DNA from: Xenophilus sp. Marseille-Q4582
GTDB lineage: Bacteria; Pseudomonadota; Gammaproteobacteria; Burkholderiales; Burkholderiaceae_C
Assembly (NCBI RefSeq): GCF_916700565.1
Contig: NZ_CAKAKO010000004.1
Coordinates: 620,001 to 684,000 of the forward strand
Length of the DNA stretch: 64,000 bases
Reading direction: 5' to 3'
The notes under the pieces were generated by a model. It was not told the origin of the DNA. It worked only from the letters and a program-made list of their open reading frames with translations, and did no database searches. Of this stretch, positions 1 through 9,064 are shown piece after piece (position 1 is the first letter of the stretch; each line of letters starts with the position of its first letter). The translations under genes and the position numbers were made by a program.

Positions 1-1
1 C

Positions 2-712
2 GTGCGCGAGAACACCGAGGGCCTGTATGCCAGCCGGGGCGGAGGCATCAACCTGCGCGGCGAGGTGGCGACCGACACCATCGTGGTGACGCGCAAGGGC
101 GTGGAGCGCGTGGCGCGCTTCAGCTTCGGGCTCAGCCGCAAGCGCCACGGTGCGCCGCGCGACGGCAAGCGCCGCGTGACCGTCTGCGACAAGGCCAACA
201 TCCTGCGCAGCTACGCCTTCTTCCGCGCCGTCTGCGACGAGGTGGCGCGCGAGCATCCGGATGTGGAGATCGACTACGCCTATGCCGATGCGATGACCGT
301 GCATCTGGTCAAGCGCCCCGACTTCTACGACGTGATCGTGGCCGAGAACATGTTCGGCGACATCATTTCCGACCTGGGCGCCGCCACCATCGGCGGCATG
401 GGCCTGTCGCCGTCTGCCGAACTGGGCGAGCACCATGGCCTGTTCCAGGGCGCGCACGGCTCGGCCCCCGACATCGCGGGCCAGAACCTGGCCAGCCCGC
501 TGGCCACCATCCTGTCGGGCACGCTGATGCTGCAGTGGCTGGCCGAGCGCCATGGCGACGATCGCCTGGCCGTGGCCGCGCGCCGCATCGAGACCGCCGT
601 GGGCGAGGTGCTGGCACACGGCGACGCCGTGCCGCGCGACCTGGGCGGCACCGCCACCTGCACCGAAGTGACCGAGGCCGTGCTGCGCCGCCTGGACCGC
701 GCCGCCGGCTGA
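2..712 (+). CDS. Isocitrate/isopropylmalate/tartrate dehydrogenase family protein (5' partial)
   Basis: The gene enters from the left edge, so its N-terminal part is missing; about 236 residues are visible. They read as the C-terminal two thirds of an NAD(P)-dependent beta-decarboxylating dehydrogenase. Visible marks are RENTEGLY (substrate and hinge region), the metal-binding stretch VAENMFGDIISDL with its two Asp residues, and the coenzyme-loop motif GAHGSAPDIAGQ. Enzymes of this family oxidise a 2-hydroxy acid and decarboxylate it in the cytoplasm. RENTEGLY resembles the tartrate/homoisocitrate-type members as much as LeuB, so I do not fix the substrate. A Bug-type carboxylate receptor begins 30 bases downstream, which fits organic-acid use and suggests one operon. 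Family confidence is high; substrate unknown. Confidence 0.85.
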   Translation: MRENTEGLYASRGGGINLRGEVATDTIVVTRKGVERVARFSFGLSRKRHGAPRDGKRRVTVCDKANILRSYAFFRAVCDEVAREHPDVEIDYAYADAMTVHLVKRPDFYDVIVAENMFGDIISDLGAATIGGMGLSPSAELGEHHGLFQGAHGSAPDIAGQNLASPLATILSGTLMLQWLAERHGDDRLAVAARRIETAVGEVLAHGDAVPRDLGGTATCTEVTEAVLRRLDRAAG

Positions 713-742
713 TTGCTTCCAAGAACACAAGGAGACATTGAG

Positions 743-1708
743 ATGCGCAAGACGCTCACCCGGCTCGCCACTGCGGCCCTGTCCTTCTTCCTGCTGTCCG
801 GGGCCCAGGCCGCCGGCCCCATCACGATGATCGTGACGGTGCCGCCCGGCGGCTCTTCCGATGCGCTGGCGCGGCTCACCGCGACGGCGCTCGGCGCCCG
901 GCTCAACCAGTCCGTCGTGGTCGAGAACGTGACCGGCGCGGGTGGTCTGGTCGGCATGCAGCGCTTCCTCAAGGCCAAGGCCGATGGCAGCACGCTGCTG
1001 TTCATCAACCAGTCGCTCGCCATCCTGCCGCACCTGTACAAGCAGGCCGGCTACTCGGCCGTGAACGACGTGGCGCCCGTGGGCATCGTGGCCAAGGTGC
1101 CGATGGTGCTGTCGGTCAGCAATGCCAGCGGGGTGCAGGATCTGTCGGGCCTGATCGGCCGGATGAAGAGCACGCCGGGCGCGCTCAACTTCGGCTCCGG
1201 CGGTCCGGGCACCACCGCGCATTTCGCCGAGGCGCTGTTCATGCAGCAGGCCGGCGTGCAGGGGCAGCTGGTGCAGTACCGCGGGTCGGGACCGGCCTTG
1301 ACCGATCTCATGGCCGGCACGATCCAGGCCGTGATCGACCAGACCGTGACCATGCTGCCGCTGCACAAGGACGGCCGCGTGCGCGCCCTGGCGGTGTCGG
1401 CCGCCGCGCGCGTGCCGCAAAGTCCGGATGTGCCCACCTTCGCCGAGGCCGGCCTGCCGGCCTTCGACCTGGCCATCTGGAACGGCGTCGTGGCGCCCAA
1501 GGGAACCCCGGCGGCCGAACTGCAGCGCCTCGAGCAGGCCCTGTCCGCGGCAGTCGCCGAGCCGGCCTTCAAGGCGCAGATCGAAAGCATGGGCGCGCAG
1601 GCGCCCTCCGCGCAGGAGAGCGGTTCGGGCCACTTCCGCCAGTTGATCCAGCAGGACGCGGGGCGTGTGGCCGATCTGGCCAAGACCGGGGTGTTCGTCG
1701 CCAACTGA
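743..1708 (+). CDS. Bug/TctC-type tripartite tricarboxylate transporter receptor
   Basis: Periplasmic solute receptor of the TctC (Bug) family, 321 residues, the usual size. The N-terminus is a signal peptide with probable cleavage after AQA near residue 24. The body starts with the hallmark IVTVPPGGSSDALAR, and later has TAHFAEALF and LAVSAAARVP. Receptors of this family bind a carboxylate and hand it to a TctAB-type membrane pair. The start is the ATG at 743 because an AAGGAGA site (729-735) lies 7 bases upstream; a TTG further upstream has no such site. It follows a 2-hydroxy-acid dehydrogenase, so the ligand may be a related organic acid (inference). No tctA or tctB is adjacent, but two tctBA pairs lie elsewhere in the window. 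Confidence 0.9.
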   Translation: MRKTLTRLATAALSFFLLSGAQAAGPITMIVTVPPGGSSDALARLTATALGARLNQSVVVENVTGAGGLVGMQRFLKAKADGSTLLFINQSLAILPHLYKQAGYSAVNDVAPVGIVAKVPMVLSVSNASGVQDLSGLIGRMKSTPGALNFGSGGPGTTAHFAEALFMQQAGVQGQLVQYRGSGPALTDLMAGTIQAVIDQTVTMLPLHKDGRVRALAVSAAARVPQSPDVPTFAEAGLPAFDLAIWNGVVAPKGTPAAELQRLEQALSAAVAEPAFKAQIESMGAQAPSAQESGSGHFRQLIQQDAGRVADLAKTGVFVAN

Positions 1709-1881
1709 GCCAACGGAGGGCAGCGCTCAGCGTGTGGCCCCACTGCGGCAGGCGGCTGCGCGTCGGGCGCGCGTGCTTCGACCGGTGGCAAACGCAGGCC
1801 CGCCGCCGAGACCCCTGGAGGCCATGGCGGCGGGCATGACGATGAAGAGGCCGGCAGGGCAGGCCGGCCAGGCGTCCGGGG

Positions 1882-4389
1882 CTACTCGCTCAACGAGGTG
1901 CTGCGCAGCGACGGATCGCCGGTGATTTCCGCTTCCGAGAACGGTACCTTGAGCCACTGCCCCTGGCTGTACGCCTTCGTGTAGTCGGCGTTGTGCGGCG
2001 AGGCCGGGTCGTCCGACTGCGAGAAGGTCAGGAAGGTGTGGGCATCGACACCGCCTTGGGGGAAGCGCACCACCTGCATGTAGCTGTTGCCGTTGGGGTT
2101 GGCGTCCATGCTGTAGCCGCCCTTGTCCAGCCGGTTTTCCGAGCATGCGATGGTGAAGTAGCCCGGGCCGCCGCAGCCGCCGTACAGCGGAATCTTCTGG
2201 CCGCCGCGGGTGGCGAACAGCAGGTCGCCGCGCCGGGCGTCGACGCCGAAGCCGCTGGCTTCCACGCGCGCGATGGCGGCGCCGAAGGCCTGCTGCAGCT
2301 CGGGGCCCGCCGTGCTCTTGAGCCCGCGCGGCGTGTGGATCGGATCGCTCGCGCTGAAGGGCACGCTGTACAGCGTGGCGGCCGGCAGCAGTGCGGCGCG
2401 GGCCCAGAATTCGTCCCACACATGCGAGCCACGGGCGTCGGCGGTGCCCGTGTTGTCCCAGGCCTGCAGCGCGGCGCAGGCGGGGCCGGTGTCGACGTTG
2501 CGGCCGATGGTTTCGCGGGTCTGCGGGTCCTTGTCGACGGCGATCTGCGGCGTGGCGCACACCAGCTTCAAGGCCTCTTCCTTGAACAGTTCGGCCGTGA
2601 GCACGCGGCTGTTGAGCACCATCCGCTTCACGACGTCCGCCGTGGCCCGGGTGCCGCCGTAGCCGTCCGTGCCCTGGAGGCGCTCCTGCGCCAGCAGGTT
2701 GCCCATGCGCGTGCGGAAGGTCACGGGTTCGGTGCCGGCCGGTCCGAAGATCTCGGGGAAGCCGGTGAGCGGCGCTTCAGGCTGGGCGAGCCAGTAGCTG
2801 TCGTTCATGTTGGCCACGTAGTCGTCGCGCAGCTGGCTCGGCATGCGCGCCGGACCGATCGCGCCCTTCTGCGCCGAGTCGGCATCGGTCTGCCAGTCGC
2901 ATTCGCTGCGCGAGCCGTCGAAGATCGGCACGCGCGGGAAGCTGCTGCGCAGCAGGGCGCCGGCCGCCGTGGTGCAGCTGGCGGTCTGCGCCGGCGACAC
3001 ATTGGGCACCGCGCCGATGTCGGCATACCAGGCCTTCGGGGCGCCACGGCCGATGGCCACGGTGTTGACCCATGGAATGGCTGCTTCCTCGCGCTGGATC
3101 GCGATGAACTCGTCCAGCGACCGGGCCTGGTTCCATCGCATCCAGTTGCGGAAGGTGCGGTAGTTCTCGCCGTTGATGTCGCGGATCGCGAAGGCCGTGG
3201 TCTGGCTCCAGGCCAGCGCCGGGTTCAGCGTGCCCAGGTTGACCAGCGGGCCGTACTCCGACTTGTAGAGCGTTCGCGTGACGGGCGACAGGCTGCCGTC
3301 GCCCTGCCGCACCTTCACGGTGATGGAGGCGGCCTGCATCTTCACGGGAACGCCGTCGCGCAGGTAGCTGGTCGGCGTGCCGGGCGCCAGCTTCAGCTCG
3401 TACAGGCCGAAGCGGCGCGCGGTCGACACGGTGTGGCTCCACGCGACGTTGTCGTTGAAGCCGATCAGGATCACCGGGATGCCGAGGAAGGAGGTTCCGC
3501 TGACGTTGAGCTGGCCTGGAATGGTGAGTTGCGCCTGGTAGAAGCGGTCGGGCCCGCGCCAGTACCAGTGCGGGTTGCCGAACAGCAGCGGGCTGCCGTC
3601 GCCGGTGGCCGCGGTGCCGAAGCCGAACATGTTGCTGCCCACGCCTTCATGGCCGCCGACTTCGAAGTGCGGCGCGCGGGTGCGCGCGGCGGCGAACTGG
3701 AGGGCTGGCTTGCGTGCGCTGGTCCTGACGGGCGCCTGTGCCGCCGGCGCGACGGCACCGGCAATGGCGGCGAGGAAGTTGCTGTAGCCGCCGGCCAGGT
3801 TGGCGGCATACATGCGGCGGTAGATGTCCTCGGGGCTCACGGCCCGCACCCAGGGCTGCCCGGCACAGGCCGCATGCGCGCCCGCCTGGCCCTTGACCTC
3901 GCGCACGTAGCGGTTGTAGCCGGCGGCAAAACCGGCGACCAGCTCCTTCAGGTTCTCGGGCTGGGCCGCGACCATCTTCTGCACCACGTCGTCGGAGATC
4001 ACGTGGCGGTGGAAGAAGTCGGACTCGATGTTCTTCGGCCGGCCGATGGTGCTGCTGGCCAGCAGCTGCGCGTCGGCGCCCAGGAACTCCGAACGCTCGC
4101 CGCGGTAGGTGAGGAAGGAATCGGCCATGGTGCAGAGGTTGTCCTGCGCCTGCGCATAGCCGTAGCCGTAGCCGGCGCCGGCCCAGTTGTCGGCCTTGAT
4201 GTGCGGCACGCCCATGGCGGTGCGGCGGATTTCGGCCTTGTACTTGGCTTCGGCGGGCGGCTGGGGCAAGGCCGGGAATCCGCCGCCGCCTCCGCCGCCG
4301 CAGGCGCTCAGAAGGGCCGCGGTGCCGAGGGCGAGGGGCGCAAGGGAGGCGCGCGGCGGGATGCCGCGCGAGAGTCGGACGCTTCTCAT
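1882..4389 (-). CDS. Penicillin amidase-family acylase, predicted lipoprotein
   Basis: An 835-residue Ntn-hydrolase of the penicillin/acyl-homoserine-lactone acylase family. Such enzymes are made as a precursor that cuts itself before a Ser, which becomes the nucleophile at the N-terminus of the beta chain. Here that Ser is residue 252 in GVGSNMFGFG, followed by the conserved GNPHWYW region. The N-terminus is a lipoprotein signal with lipobox LLSAC (Cys30), then a run of seven Gly, so the protein is probably membrane-anchored in the periplasm. I start at the ATG at 4389; reading further upstream runs into the terminal repeat of an insertion sequence. The natural upstream region is cut off only 51 bases before the start by that IS, so its promoter may be altered. 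The acyl substrate (lactam, homoserine lactone or other amide) cannot be told from sequence. Confidence 0.88.
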   Translation of the reverse strand: MRSVRLSRGIPPRASLAPLALGTAALLSACGGGGGGGFPALPQPPAEAKYKAEIRRTAMGVPHIKADNWAGAGYGYGYAQAQDNLCTMADSFLTYRGERSEFLGADAQLLASSTIGRPKNIESDFFHRHVISDDVVQKMVAAQPENLKELVAGFAAGYNRYVREVKGQAGAHAACAGQPWVRAVSPEDIYRRMYAANLAGGYSNFLAAIAGAVAPAAQAPVRTSARKPALQFAAARTRAPHFEVGGHEGVGSNMFGFGTAATGDGSPLLFGNPHWYWRGPDRFYQAQLTIPGQLNVSGTSFLGIPVILIGFNDNVAWSHTVSTARRFGLYELKLAPGTPTSYLRDGVPVKMQAASITVKVRQGDGSLSPVTRTLYKSEYGPLVNLGTLNPALAWSQTTAFAIRDINGENYRTFRNWMRWNQARSLDEFIAIQREEAAIPWVNTVAIGRGAPKAWYADIGAVPNVSPAQTASCTTAAGALLRSSFPRVPIFDGSRSECDWQTDADSAQKGAIGPARMPSQLRDDYVANMNDSYWLAQPEAPLTGFPEIFGPAGTEPVTFRTRMGNLLAQERLQGTDGYGGTRATADVVKRMVLNSRVLTAELFKEEALKLVCATPQIAVDKDPQTRETIGRNVDTGPACAALQAWDNTGTADARGSHVWDEFWARAALLPAATLYSVPFSASDPIHTPRGLKSTAGPELQQAFGAAIARVEASGFGVDARRGDLLFATRGGQKIPLYGGCGGPGYFTIACSENRLDKGGYSMDANPNGNSYMQVVRFPQGGVDAHTFLTFSQSDDPASPHNADYTKAYSQGQWLKVPFSEAEITGDPSLRSTSLSE

Positions 4390-4440
4390 GAACTGTTGTC
4401 TCCGGTGATGGCTCTCTTGTTGGAGCAGGCCGCAGCTTAG

Positions 4441-5761
4441 CAGGCCGTTGAAAAATCCCCTGCGAGCGTCCGCGTCGGCCGCTACGATCTGAAGCCATCC
4501 CGGAACAACTGCGACAAGAAAGATGAGAGGCAACCAAGACTTCCAGGGGGCGATGTTTAGCTACATCAGCCTTGAAGAAAGAGTGCCAGCGGCACACCCG
4601 CTGCGCAAGTTGCGCGCCGTGGTGGATGCGCTGCTGTCGAGCATGAACAGCGAGTTCGAAGCGGTGTACGCCCGCCGTGGCCGCCCCTCGGTGCCGCCGG
4701 AGATGCTGCTCAAGGCCTTGCTGCTGCAAATCCTGTTCTCCATCCGCAGCGAACGCCAGCTGGTCGAGGCGGTCAACTACAACCTGCTGTACCGCTGGTT
4801 CGTGGGCCTGAACATTGAAGACAAGGTCTGGGACCACTCCGCCTTCAGCGCCAACCGCGAACGCCTCTTCAACGAAGACCTGGCGCGCGCCTTCTTCGAG
4901 CGCGTCAAGCTCAGCGCCCAGTGGGGCCGGCTTGCCAGCGACGAACGCTTCAGCGTGGACGGCACGCTGATTGAGGCCTGGGCCTCGCACAAGAGTTTCA
5001 AACGCAAAGACGACGACAGCGGCACGCCACCCGGACGCAACCCCGAGGTGAACTTCAAAGGGCAGGAGCGCTGCAACGACACCCACGCCAGCACCACCGA
5101 TGCCGATGCCCGGCTGTTCAAGAAGAGCGCGGGCGACAAATCTCGCCTGTGCCACATGGGGCACATCCTCATGGAGAACCGCAACGGGCTGATCGTGGAT
5201 GTGGAGATCACACATGCCAGTGGCACCGCCGAGCGCGAGGCGGCGCTGGCGATGCTCAAACGCCGGGGAAACAAGAACAAGCGGGCCACGGTCGGGGCCG
5301 ACAAAGGTTACGACAGCCAGGCCTTCATCAAGGGCTGCCGAAAGCTCAAAGTCACGCCACACGTGGCGGCCAAGGACAAGCACTCGGCGGTCGATGGCCG
5401 CATCCGGCGCCACGAGGGCTACAAGACCAGCCTCAAAGTGCGCAAGCGCATCGAGGAGGCCTTTGGCTGGATCAAGACAGTGGGTGGTCTGGCCAAGACC
5501 AAATTGATCGGTCAGGCCAAGCTCGCGGGCCAGGCGCTGCTGTGCTTTGCCACCTACAACCTGGTGCGCATGGGCAGTCTGGGCGGCTGGTGGGACGCGC
5601 ATCATGCGTGAACCATGGGATACGTGCGCCCGGAACGGGCAAAACGGCCTGCAAACAGGCCGAAATGGCCGCTCCAATCGCTGCGCAGGCCAGTTTGGGC
5701 GATCCGTTTCTTCGAAATCCACGACCCTGGCGCGTTCGATGAGCATTTTTTCAACGGCCTG
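4441..5761 (+). mobile_element. IS5-family insertion sequence, complete
   Basis: A 1321-bp element bounded by inverted ends. The left end reads CAGGCCGTTGAAAAA from 4441, and the right end is its reverse complement ending at 5761 (15 matching bases). The tetranucleotide TTAG is present on both sides (4437-4440 and 5762-5765), which is a 4-bp target duplication of the YTAR type known for IS5. One intact DDE transposase lies inside. The perfect duplication shows a simple transposition, probably recent. It sits just upstream of the acylase gene, transcribed away from it. Confidence 0.93.
4523..5611 (+). CDS. IS5-family DDE transposase
   Basis: A 362-residue transposase, full length for the family. 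The N-terminal part holds the DUF772-type region (VPAAHPLRKLRAVVD, then RRGRPSVPPEMLLKALLLQ). The catalytic core shows FSVDGTLIEAW (first Asp), VGADKGYDSQAF (second Asp) and RKRIEEAFGWIK (the R-E-K signature carrying the Glu). It catalyses cut-and-paste movement of the surrounding 1.3-kb element. No frameshift or stop is seen, so it is probably active. The ATG at 4523 lies 82 bases inside the left end. It reads away from the acylase gene. Confidence 0.93.
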   Translation: MRGNQDFQGAMFSYISLEERVPAAHPLRKLRAVVDALLSSMNSEFEAVYARRGRPSVPPEMLLKALLLQILFSIRSERQLVEAVNYNLLYRWFVGLNIEDKVWDHSAFSANRERLFNEDLARAFFERVKLSAQWGRLASDERFSVDGTLIEAWASHKSFKRKDDDSGTPPGRNPEVNFKGQERCNDTHASTTDADARLFKKSAGDKSRLCHMGHILMENRNGLIVDVEITHASGTAEREAALAMLKRRGNKNKRATVGADKGYDSQAFIKGCRKLKVTPHVAAKDKHSAVDGRIRRHEGYKTSLKVRKRIEEAFGWIKTVGGLAKTKLIGQAKLAGQALLCFATYNLVRMGSLGGWWDAHHA

Positions 5762-5912
5762 TTAGGCAACGCCGGGCGCCGCGACTTGTACGCAGCCGCT
5801 GACGTGCGGGCCAGCGGGGCGCGCCGGATTCGGTCGCCGCGTGGAAATACCGCGATGCCGAAGGCCGCACGCTTTTCCACGTTCAGCGCTTCGAGGACTG
5901 CGCTGAAGCGCT

Positions 5913-6724
5913 TCAGGCGCGGGAGGCCGTGTGGCCCCAGGCATGCGAGGCCTGGGCGTCGGCCGTCACGTGGACCTGGCTGGACAGGAAGGAGGGCGCC
6001 AGGCCGAAGTAGCGCTGGAAGGTCCGGCTCATGTGGGCGGCGTCGGCAAAACCGCTGTTGAGTGCCACCTCGGTCAGCTTGCGCGGCCGGGTGAACTGGT
6101 GCACCGTGAGCCGCACCTTGGTCCAGAGCGCATAGCGCTTGATCGACACGCCCACCTGCGCCGCGAACAGGTGCGCGAGCCGGTCGGGCGAGAGGCAGGC
6201 CACGGCCGACAGCTCGCGCAGCGGCGCCTAGCCAGCCCGGCTGCGCAGGGTGTCGATCACGCGCGCCACGCGGGGATCGAGCCGCGCCGTGGTGACCGGC
6301 CCTGGGTGACGCACTGGACCATGCCCCGGCTCAGCGCCTGTACCTGCTCGTCGGGCAGCGCGCCGTGCTGCACCGGCTCGAAGGCATCGCGCAGGCCGCC
6401 GAAGCAGCGCGCGTTCAAGGGCAGGATGCCCTGGCCGCCCAGGCGGGCGGACAGCATGCGGTACGCGCTGGAGGCGGGATCCAGATTGAGCGACAGCAGG
6501 CCGCAGCCTTCTACGTCGAGCCGGCGCGGCACATGCGCGCCGACCAGCGCCGCCGTGCAGCGCACCCGCGTGCCGTCAGCCGCCTGGAGCGTGAACGGAT
6601 GTCCGCTCACCGACGCGAGCAGCGTCGTCGATGAACGCGCCGTCTGGCCCGAATGGATGGCGGGCGTGACATAGAGAAAGCTGTCGTCCCACAGATGCAG
6701 GAAGTTGCGCGCTGTTGTGCCCAT
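5913..6724 (-). pseudogene. AraC-family transcriptional regulator, broken by frameshift and stop
   Basis: Two reading-frame pieces on the minus strand form one AraC-type regulator. The N-terminal piece (6724 down to about 6290, start MGTTARNFLHLWDD) matches the effector-binding half. The C-terminal piece (about 6290 to 5913) holds the DNA-binding domain: LSPDRLAHLFAAQVGVS (first helix-turn-helix) and LTEVALNSGFADAAHMSRTFQRYFG (second). The frames differ by one base near 6285-6310. In addition, an in-frame TAG at 6228-6230 interrupts RSRAG/APLREL at the linker. Two separate lesions make a sequencing error less likely than true decay. An IS5 element ends 150 bases downstream. What it once controlled is unknown; the nearest genes are the tctA end and the IS. 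Confidence 0.82.
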
Positions 6725-6822
6725 GCTCGGTCACTCTGGTGATGCCTCGTGCCGCTGATGCTAAGGGCCGGGCGGCCGCGTTCCGCAGAGGGATTGCACC
6801 CAGGCCGCTGCGCAGCGCGAAC

Positions 6823-6866
6823 GCGCCAGGATCGAGCTCGCGCACGGGGCGGCTCGATCCTGGCGC
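6823..6866. repeat. Perfect 15-bp inverted repeat downstream of tctA
   Basis: GCGCCAGGATCGAGC (6823-6837) pairs perfectly with its reverse complement at 6852-6866, leaving a 14-base loop. It lies between the tctA stop (6907, minus strand) and the start of the broken araC gene (6724). As RNA read from tctA it would make a strong stem, but no U-run follows, so it may be a transcription or mRNA-stability end signal, or a binding site. The role is inferred. Confidence 0.6.
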
Positions 6867-6906
6867 GCAGGGGTCACTCAGCGGCCGGTCTGGCAGGGGC
6901 GCGTGG

Positions 6907-8418
6907 CTACTCTTCGACGAACGCCTCTTCGCGCTTCGCCTTCACGGAAGGCAGCAGCACGATCACCAGCAGCAGCGCCGAGGCGATCAGCAGGCCGGCC
7001 GAGATCGGCCGCGTGACCAGCACGCTCCAGTCGCCGCGCGAGAGCAGCAGCGCGCGCCGCAGGTTCTCTTCCATCATCGGCCCCAGGATGAAGCCCAGCA
7101 GCAGCGGCGCCGGCTCGCACTTGAGCTTGAGGAAGGCATAGCCCACCACGCCGAAGATGGCGACCATCCACACGTCGAAGGTGTTGTTGTTCTCGGAGTA
7201 CACGCCGATGGCGCAGAACAGCACGATGGCCGGGAACAGCCACTTGTAGGGGATGGTCAGCAGCTTGATCCAGATGCCGATCAGCGGCAGGTTGAGCACG
7301 ATCAGCATCAGGTTGCCGATCCACATCGAGGCGATCAGGCCCCAGAACAGCTCGGGGTTGCTGGTCATCACCTGCGGGCCGGGCTGGATGTTGTGGATGG
7401 TCATCGCACCCACCATCAGCGCCATCACGGGGTTGGGCGGAATACCCAGCGTGAGCAGCGGGATGAAGGAGGTCTGCGCGCCGGCGTTGTTGGCCGACTC
7501 GGGGCCCGCCACGCCGCGGATGTTGCCCTTGCCGAAGGGCACTTCGCCCGGCTTGAGCTTGGTGCGCTTTTCCAGCGTGTACGACGCGAAGGAGGACAGC
7601 AGGGCGCCGCCGCCCGGCAGGATGCCCAGCGTGGAGCCCAGCGCGGTGCCGCGCAGCACGGCCGGCGTCATGCGCTTGAAGTCTTCCTTGGTCGGCATCA
7701 GGCCCGTGACCTTGGAGGTGAAGACTTCGCGCTCCTCTTCCTTGACCGCCAGGTTGCCGATGATTTCACCGTAGCCGAACACACCCATGGCGATGGCGAT
7801 GAAGCCGATGCCGTCGGTCAGTTCGGGAATGTCGAAGCTGTAGCGGGCCACGCCCGAGTTCACGTCGGTGCCCACCAGGCCCAGGGCCAGGCCCAGCAGG
7901 ATCATGGTGATGGCCTTGAGCAGCGAGCCCGAAGCCAGCACCACGGCGCCGATCAGGCCCAGGATCATGAGCGAGAAGTACTCGGCGGGGCCGAACTTGA
8001 AGGCCACTTCGGTCAGCGGCGGCGCGAAGGCGGCCAGGATCAGCGTGCCCACGCAGCCGGCGAAGAAGGAGCCCAGGCCGGCCGCGGCCAGTGCGGGCCC
8101 GGCCCGCCCGCGTCGCGCCATCTGGTAGCCGTCGATCACGGTGACGACCGAAGCCGATTCCCCGGGCAGGTTGACCAGAATGGCGGTGGTGGAGCCGCCG
8201 TACTGCGCCCCGTAGTAGATGCCGGCCAGCATGATGAGCGCCGACACGGGCGGCAGCGCATAGGTGGCGGGCAGCAGCATGGCGATGGTCGCCACGGGGC
8301 CGATGCCCGGCAGCACGCCGATCAGGGTGCCCAGCAGGCAGCCGACGAAGGCGTAGGCGAGGTTCTGGAAGGTGAACGCAACGCCGAAGCCGATGGAGAG
8401 GTTGTTGATGAGGTCCAT
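6907..8418 (-). CDS. tctA: Tripartite tricarboxylate transporter large permease TctA (copy 1)
   Basis: A 503-residue integral membrane protein, the normal size for TctA, with about twelve predicted hydrophobic segments. Conserved family stretches include the N-terminal GTLIGVLPGIGPVATIAMLLP, YYGAQYGGSTTAILVNLPGE, the middle GTALGSTLGILPGGGALLSSF, and LLTLGIPPNPVMALMVGAM. It forms the sodium- or proton-coupled channel of the TTT transporter in the inner membrane, working with TctB and a periplasmic Bug receptor. It lies 34 bases after tctB in the same direction. A second tctBA at 38.2-40.2 kb encodes a protein of identical length that aligns without gaps, so these are paralogues. The substrate is unknown; a carboxylate is expected. 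Confidence 0.95.
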   Translation of the reverse strand: MDLINNLSIGFGVAFTFQNLAYAFVGCLLGTLIGVLPGIGPVATIAMLLPATYALPPVSALIMLAGIYYGAQYGGSTTAILVNLPGESASVVTVIDGYQMARRGRAGPALAAAGLGSFFAGCVGTLILAAFAPPLTEVAFKFGPAEYFSLMILGLIGAVVLASGSLLKAITMILLGLALGLVGTDVNSGVARYSFDIPELTDGIGFIAIAMGVFGYGEIIGNLAVKEEEREVFTSKVTGLMPTKEDFKRMTPAVLRGTALGSTLGILPGGGALLSSFASYTLEKRTKLKPGEVPFGKGNIRGVAGPESANNAGAQTSFIPLLTLGIPPNPVMALMVGAMTIHNIQPGPQVMTSNPELFWGLIASMWIGNLMLIVLNLPLIGIWIKLLTIPYKWLFPAIVLFCAIGVYSENNNTFDVWMVAIFGVVGYAFLKLKCEPAPLLLGFILGPMMEENLRRALLLSRGDWSVLVTRPISAGLLIASALLLVIVLLPSVKAKREEAFVEE

Positions 8419-8452
8419 GGGGCCTTGGAAATCCGATGTCTCTTTGCGGGGG

Positions 8453-8938
8453 TCAGGCGATGAAGGTCGGCCACACGGGGAACTGCAGCTTCAGTGCGAC
8501 CACGAAGGCCAGGTAGCTGCCCACCGCGAGGATGGTGGCCAGCACCGCGGAAGCCTTGAAGCTGAACTTGTCGCCGGCCAGGCCCGCGATGAAGGTCAGC
8601 GCGTAGATGGCGACGATCAGGCCCATGGGCGGCAGGCCGATGCTGGGCAGCCCGCCCAGCAGCACGCCGAACATCAGGTTGGCGCCGATGATGAAGATCA
8701 GCGGTTTCCACGCGATCTTGCCGACCGGCTCGCCGTCGGCGGTTTCCACCGTCATGGCCTTGACGGTGATGGCCGCGCCCATGATGGCGATCAGAATCCC
8801 CACGATCAGCGGGAAGTAGCCCGGCCCCATGCGGGCGCCGCTGCCCACGTTGTAGGTGGTCGCGCCCCAGGCGAATGCCACGCCGAATGCACAGAAAAGG
8901 ACGCCTGAAAAGAAGTCCCGCTCGCTTTTGATCTTCAC
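8453..8938 (-). CDS. tctB: Tripartite tricarboxylate transporter small permease TctB (copy 1)
   Basis: A 161-residue protein with four hydrophobic segments, the small membrane subunit of the TTT transporter. The N-terminus KIKSERDFFSGVLFCAFG and the GARMGPGYFPL motif are typical of TctB. The start is the GTG at 8938: a GGAGAG-type site lies just upstream, and the paralogue at 38200 also begins GTG followed by the same KIKS residues. Copy 2 is one residue longer and matches throughout. It is followed closely by tctA. Upstream, 242 bases separate it from the sensor-kinase stop, with an inverted repeat at 9065-9082 that may be a control site. Confidence 0.92.
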   Translation of the reverse strand: MKIKSERDFFSGVLFCAFGVAFAWGATTYNVGSGARMGPGYFPLIVGILIAIMGAAITVKAMTVETADGEPVGKIAWKPLIFIIGANLMFGVLLGGLPSIGLPPMGLIVAIYALTFIAGLAGDKFSFKASAVLATILAVGSYLAFVVALKLQFPVWPTFIA

Positions 8939-9064
8939 CCTCTGCTCTCCTCGGATCGGTTGGGATGCAATGCGCGCCACGCCTGCGGCGGGCACGCGCC
9001 GGCACGCCATGAAACGTGCGCGGCCGATCGTAGGAAGGCTTCTCTTTTTGCTGGGTGACCAAAG

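Noticed and set aside
1993..4440. Long rightward open frame opposite the acylase gene
   Set aside because: Its protein is His/Val/Arg/Ala low-complexity, a mirror of the real gene's codon bias; the opposite strand has a clear family, lipobox and nucleophile.
5827..6012. Possible protein remnant WKYRDAEGRTLFHVQRF on the plus strand
   Set aside because: It looks protein-like but overlaps the AraC DNA-binding half on the other strand, has no start or extended similarity, and is probably a chance antisense frame.
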